From contig JAMWET010002892.1 of assembly GCA_024036415.1 (NCBI GenBank), positions 62,501 through 126,500 on the forward strand: a stretch of 64,000 bases of DNA. Direction: 5' to 3'. Positions 59,936-64,000 of this stretch are shown in pieces. The translations under genes were made by a program, and so were the position numbers. Numbering within the stretch: the stretch's first letter is position 1; each line of letters begins with the position of its first letter. The notes beneath the pieces were generated by a model. That model saw only the letters and a list, made by a program, of their open reading frames with translations, had not been told where the DNA came from and ran no database searches. This stretch comes from Prochilodus magdalenae. Taxonomy: Eukaryota; Chordata; Actinopteri; Characiformes; Prochilodontidae.

Positions 59936-62362
59936 CACCTCACACCAAACCCTCTCTCCCTCACTCTGTACACACCTCACACCAAACCCTCTCTTCCTCA
60001 CTCTGTACACACCTCACACCAAACCCTCTCTCCCTCACTCTGTACACACCTCACACCAAACCCTCTCTCCCTCACTCTGTACACACCTCACACCAAACCC
60101 TCTCTCCCTCACTCTGTACACACCTCACACCAAACCCTCTCTTCCTCACTCTGTACACACCTCACACCAAACCCTCTCTCCCTCACTCTGTACACACCTC
60201 ACACCAAACCCTCTCTCCCTCACTCTGTACACACCTCACACCAAACCCTCTCTCCCTCACTCTGTACACACCTCACACCAAACCCTCTCACTCACTCTGT
60301 ACACACCTCACACCAAACCCTCTCTCCCTCACTCTGTACACACCTCACACCAAACCCTCTCTCCCTCACTCTGTACACACCTCACACCAAACCCTCTCTC
60401 CCTCACTCTGTACACACCTCACACCAAACCCTCTCTCCCTCACTCTGTACACACCTCACACCAAACCCTCTCTTCCTCACTCTGTACACACCTCACACCA
60501 ACCCTCTCTCCCTCACTCTGTACACACCTCACACCAAACCCTCTCTCCCTCACTCTGTACACACCTCACACCAAACCCTCTCTCACTCACTCTGTACACA
60601 CCTCACACCAAACCCTCTCTCCCTCACTCTGTACACACCTCACACCAAACCCTCTCTCACTCACTCTGTACACACCTCACACCAAACCCTCTCTCACTCA
60701 CTCTGTACACACCTCACACCAAACCCCCTCTCCCTCACTCTGTACACACCTCACACCAAACCCCACACTCTCCCTCACTCTGTACACACCTCACACCAAA
60801 CCCTCTCTCACTCACTCTGTACACACCTCACACCAAACTCTCATCTCCGTCACTCTGTAACACACTCACACCAAAACCCTCTCTCCCTCACTCTGTACAC
60901 ACCTCCACCAAACCCCTCTCCCTCACTCTGTACACACCCACCTCACACCAAACCCTCTCTCCCTCACTCTGTACAACACCTCACACCAAACCCTCTCTCC
61001 TCACTCTGTACCACACCTCACACCAACCCCTCTCCCTCACTCTGTACACACCTCACACCAAACCCTCTCTCCCTCACTCTGTACACACCTCACACCAAAC
61101 CCTCTCTCACTCACTCTGTACACACCTCACACCAAACCCTCTCTCACTCACTCTGTACACACCTCACACCAAAACCTCTCTCACTCACTCTGTACACACC
61201 TCACACCAAACCCTCTCTCCCTCACTCTGTACACACCTCACACCAAACCCTCTCACTCACTCTGTACACACCTCACACCAAACCCTCTCTCACTCACTCT
61301 GTACACACCTCACACCAAACCCTCTCTCCCTCACTCTGTACACACCTCACACCAAACCCAAAATCCCTCACTCTGTACACACCGCACACCAAACCTCTCT
61401 CCCTCACTCTGTACACACCTCACACCAAACCCTCTCTCCCTCACTCTGTACACACCCTCACACCAAACCCCTCTCTCCCTCACTCTGTACACACCTCACA
61501 CCAAACCCTCTCTCACCTCACTGCTGCACACCTCACACCAAACCCTCTCTCACTCACTCTGTACACACCTCACACCAAACCCTCTCTCCCTCACTCTGTA
61601 CACACCTCACACCAAACCTCTCTCCCTCACTCTGTACACACCTCACACCAAACCCTCTCTCCCTCACTCTGTACACACCTCACACCAAACCCTCTCTCTC
61701 ACTCACTCTGTACACACCTCACACCAAAACCCTCTCTCCCTCACTCTGTACACCACCTCACACCCAAACCCTCTCTCCTCACTCTGTACACACCTCACAC
61801 CAAACCCTCTCTCACTCACTCTGTACACACCTCACACCAAACCCTCTCTCCCTCACTCTGTACACACCTCACACCAAACCCTCTCTCCCTCACTCTGTAC
61901 ACCCCTCCCACCAAACCCTCTCTCCCTCACTCTGTACACACCTCACACCAAACCCTCTCTCACTCACTCTGTACACACCTCACACCAAACCCTCTCTCCC
62001 TCACTCTGTACACACCTCACACCAAACCCTCTCTCCCTCACTCTGTACACACCTCACACCAAACCCTCTCTCACTCACTCTGTACACACCTCACACCAAA
62101 CCCGCTCTCACTCACTCTGTACACACCTCACACCAAACCCGCTCTCACTCACTCTGTACACACCTCACACCAAACCCTCTCTCCCTCACTCTGTACACAC
62201 CTCACACCAAACCCCCTCTCCCTCACTCTGTACACACCTCACACCAAACCCGCTCTCACTCACTCTGTACACACCTCACACCAAACCCTCTCTCACTCAC
62301 TCTGTACACACCTCACACCAAACCCTCTCTCCCTCACTCTGTTTACACCTCACACCAAACCC
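59936..62362 (+). repeat. minisatellite, 37-bp unit, about 65 copies
   Basis: The unit is TGTACACACCTCACACCAAA followed by CCCTCTCTCCCTCACTC, with CTCACTCACTC as the main variant. Because 37 is one more than a multiple of three, a stop-free unit is stop-free in all three frames. This explains overlapping + strand frames of 360, 837 and 859 codons, none of which is a gene. Two zones, about 60836-61040 and 61360-61800, have many single-base indels; the rest is very regular. The array begins inside the Tc1-like copy at 59330-59935. Confidence 0.97.
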
Positions 62363-62765
62363 TTAAAAAGGAGGGAAAGGACTGAAGCCTCGATCAAAAG
62401 TTCACTGGGCACATCTCATGTTTCTGTAAGAGCCAAGAGAGGAAGGAGCAGAGTTTGTCTTTGCTGCCATCTACTGGTCAGGATAAGGATTGACCTGGAA
62501 GTAGCCTAACAGCATTACGTCATGGTTTGAGGAGGATGGCCCATCTAGCTTACATCTGCAAAGCAGTATTGATGCAAGACGTCACCCGAGCACTAAAGCT
62601 TGAACGTGGTCAGCATCGGAATTCTGTACAGGCAGCGGGAAATCTGTGGTCTGCAAGGCAGTGTCACACCCAAAGTGGGCCTGCGCTAAAAAGAAACAAC
62701 TGGGTTTGGCGGTTTATCACTTTCGGTAGTTGATATATGTGGACAACGGATCAAGGAAATTCAAT
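62363..62765. other. no feature seen apart from a CTCF-like motif
   Basis: Unique sequence after the array; nothing recognised beyond the motif at 62463-62477. Confidence 0.35.
62463..62477 (-). promoter_or_regulatory. CTCF-like core motif
   Basis: The - strand reads CCAGTAGATGGCAGC, agreeing with CCASYAGRKGGC. Motif match only. Confidence 0.35.
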
Positions 62766-63440
62766 TCAGGACCCCTGCAGGACCACCACAGAGCAGGTAT
62801 GATGTGGGTGGTGGATCATTCTCAGCACTGCAGTGACACTGACGTGGTGGTGGTGTGTTAGTGTGAGTTGGTGTGAGTAGGTCAGACACAGCAGTGCTGA
62901 TACCCACCGAAACAATCCAGCACAACAGTGTCCAGTGTGCAGCATCATTTGTGCAGTGTCCAGTGTGCAGTGTTCTGTGGGCAGTGTCCTGCGTGCAGTG
63001 TCCATTGTGCAGTGTTCTGTGTCCACTGATGAAGGACTAGAGGATGACCAACACTGCACTGTGCAGCAGCAGATGAGGTATCGTCTCTGACTGTCCATCT
63101 ACAAGGTGGAGCAGCAAGGTAGGAGTGTCTAATAGAGTGGACAGTGAGTGGACACAGTGTCTAAACACTCCAGCAGCACTGCTGTGTCTGATCCACTCAC
63201 ACCAGCACCACCCACACTAACACCACCACCACGTCAGTGTCACTGCAGTGCTGAGAATGATCCACCACCCACATCATACCTGCTCTGTGGGGGTCCTGTG
63301 GGGGTCCTGACCATTGAAGAACAGGGTAATACAGTACACAGAGAAACAGATGGACTACAGTCTGGACCTGTACACCTACAGAGTGTCCTGTATGGCCGGT
63401 GGAGCTGATGGAGTGGACAGTGAGTGCAGATGCAGGACCT
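62766..63440. mobile_element. non-autonomous DNA transposon with long inverted termini, copy B
   Basis: The left arm (AGCAGGTATGATGTGGGTGG, ATCATTCTCAGCACTGCAGT, GACGTGGTGGTGGTGTGTTA, about 62790-62895) is mirrored by the right arm (about 63172-63312). The right arm carries the single-copy form of the 71-bp satellite unit: TGTCTGATCCACTCACACC, ACCACCACCACGTCAGTG and GCAGTGCTGAGAATGATCC. The interior repeats CAGTGTCC and GTGTGCAGTG words. The outer right part (GACCATTGAAGAACAGGGTA) matches copy A at 24650. No transposase frame. Confidence 0.8.
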
Positions 63441-64000
63441 GGTGAAGTGCTTGGCGAGTGAATATGATACTGTGGAATTAGTATGCGTGGTGTCAGACAG
63501 TATTTGTGAATGGCGGTCTGTAAAGAACCTTGCTGTAAGGTCCTGCAGTACACCAGGGCCACCACAAGGAGGACTCAGTTGGTCACTGGTTTTCCACTTT
63601 TCCTTTTTTTCCTGATATGAGTGGGTTGCTAAATATAAATGTGAGCCAGTAGATCCTGAGGTGCAATAAACATTGTTCCTCCAATAGCTCAGTTTTACCT
63701 CCGCCAGCTCACTGGTTTATGTAATGCTGCCACTCTTTTGTCATTTCCTGAAGCCTCATTTATGACCAATCCATTTTTACAGCATTTCATAATGACCTCA
63801 GATTGTACTCACTCATTTCCAGGCTCCACTGAGTGTGTCAATAAACAGAACACAGAATATGAAAGATATAAATATCTGTATTTATATATATAAGGGTGTT
63901 CTATGTAAGTCTAAATTTATCATTTACCATAAATGAGCCTATAGCATTTCATACTGTTACAGGTTAAACAATACATGCTCTATATATATATGCATATATA
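63441..64000. other. no gene recognised; AT-rich end
   Basis: Unique sequence becoming AT-rich with TATATATA runs near 63885 and 63985. Nothing further recognised. Confidence 0.35.

Noticed and set aside
59778..62509. Overlapping open frames of 360, 837 and 859 codons with His/Thr/Pro/Ser repeats
   Set aside because: A 37-bp stop-free unit stays open in all three frames; the frames are read-through of a minisatellite.

Overview
The window is vertebrate genomic DNA, almost certainly from a teleost fish. It carries spaced GT-AG exons of a conserved vertebrate brain gene and several internally deleted Tc1/mariner-type transposons. It also has copies of a dispersed family (about 22415, 25895 and 34545) that I associate from memory with otophysan fish such as characins, catfish and knifefishes. 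There is no bacterial gene organisation: almost all long open frames are read-through of tandem repeats whose unit length keeps a frame open.

The one real protein-coding gene is GSG1L (germ cell-specific gene 1-like, a claudin-fold auxiliary subunit of AMPA receptors), on the + strand. Four coding exons are visible: 13926-13973 (48 bp), 21925-22077 (153 bp), 27432-27543 (112 bp) and 33493-33829 (337 bp, with the stop codon). All junctions are GT-AG, the phases agree, and together they encode the last 215 residues. The 5' exon or exons with the start codon, first membrane segment and most of the first extracellular loop are not in the window and must lie upstream. About 13.9 kb before the first visible exon is therefore probably upstream intron. 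Everything after about 34 kb is 3' flank or a long 3' UTR.

The dominant feature is tandem repeats. About a dozen minisatellite or low-complexity arrays fill roughly 22 kb, about a third of the window: 27-bp unit (1508-3977), about 120-bp dimeric unit (8814-9390), 71-bp unit (9746-12050), CT tract (12396-13470), 21-bp unit (14195-16045) and the same 21-bp unit inverted (18665-21690), 34-bp unit (27681-30075), 22-bp unit (31961-33240), 47-bp unit (39229-41430), 38-bp unit (42733-43605), 42-bp unit (45728-46470), 73-bp unit (53872-54790) and 37-bp unit (59936-62362). Two show exact higher-order duplication (53 x 21 bp and 30 x 34 bp). Several appear to have grown out of transposon ends: the 71-bp array is an amplified piece of the inverted terminus of an element also present at 24030-24760 and 62766-63440, the 37-bp array starts inside a Tc1-like copy, and the 42-bp and 120-bp arrays share sequence with dispersed element ends.

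The remainder is intronic or intergenic DNA with transposon relics: Tc1/mariner-type fragments near 0.95, 7.2, 35.7, 36.1, 36.8, 38.1, 48.1, 52.0, 56.4, 58.6 and 59.4 kb, and a possible hAT relic near 57.1 kb. The best candidates for unusual biology are the pair of oppositely oriented 21-bp arrays inside one GSG1L intron, which could form a kilobase-scale RNA hairpin, and the recurrent seeding of minisatellites from transposon termini.
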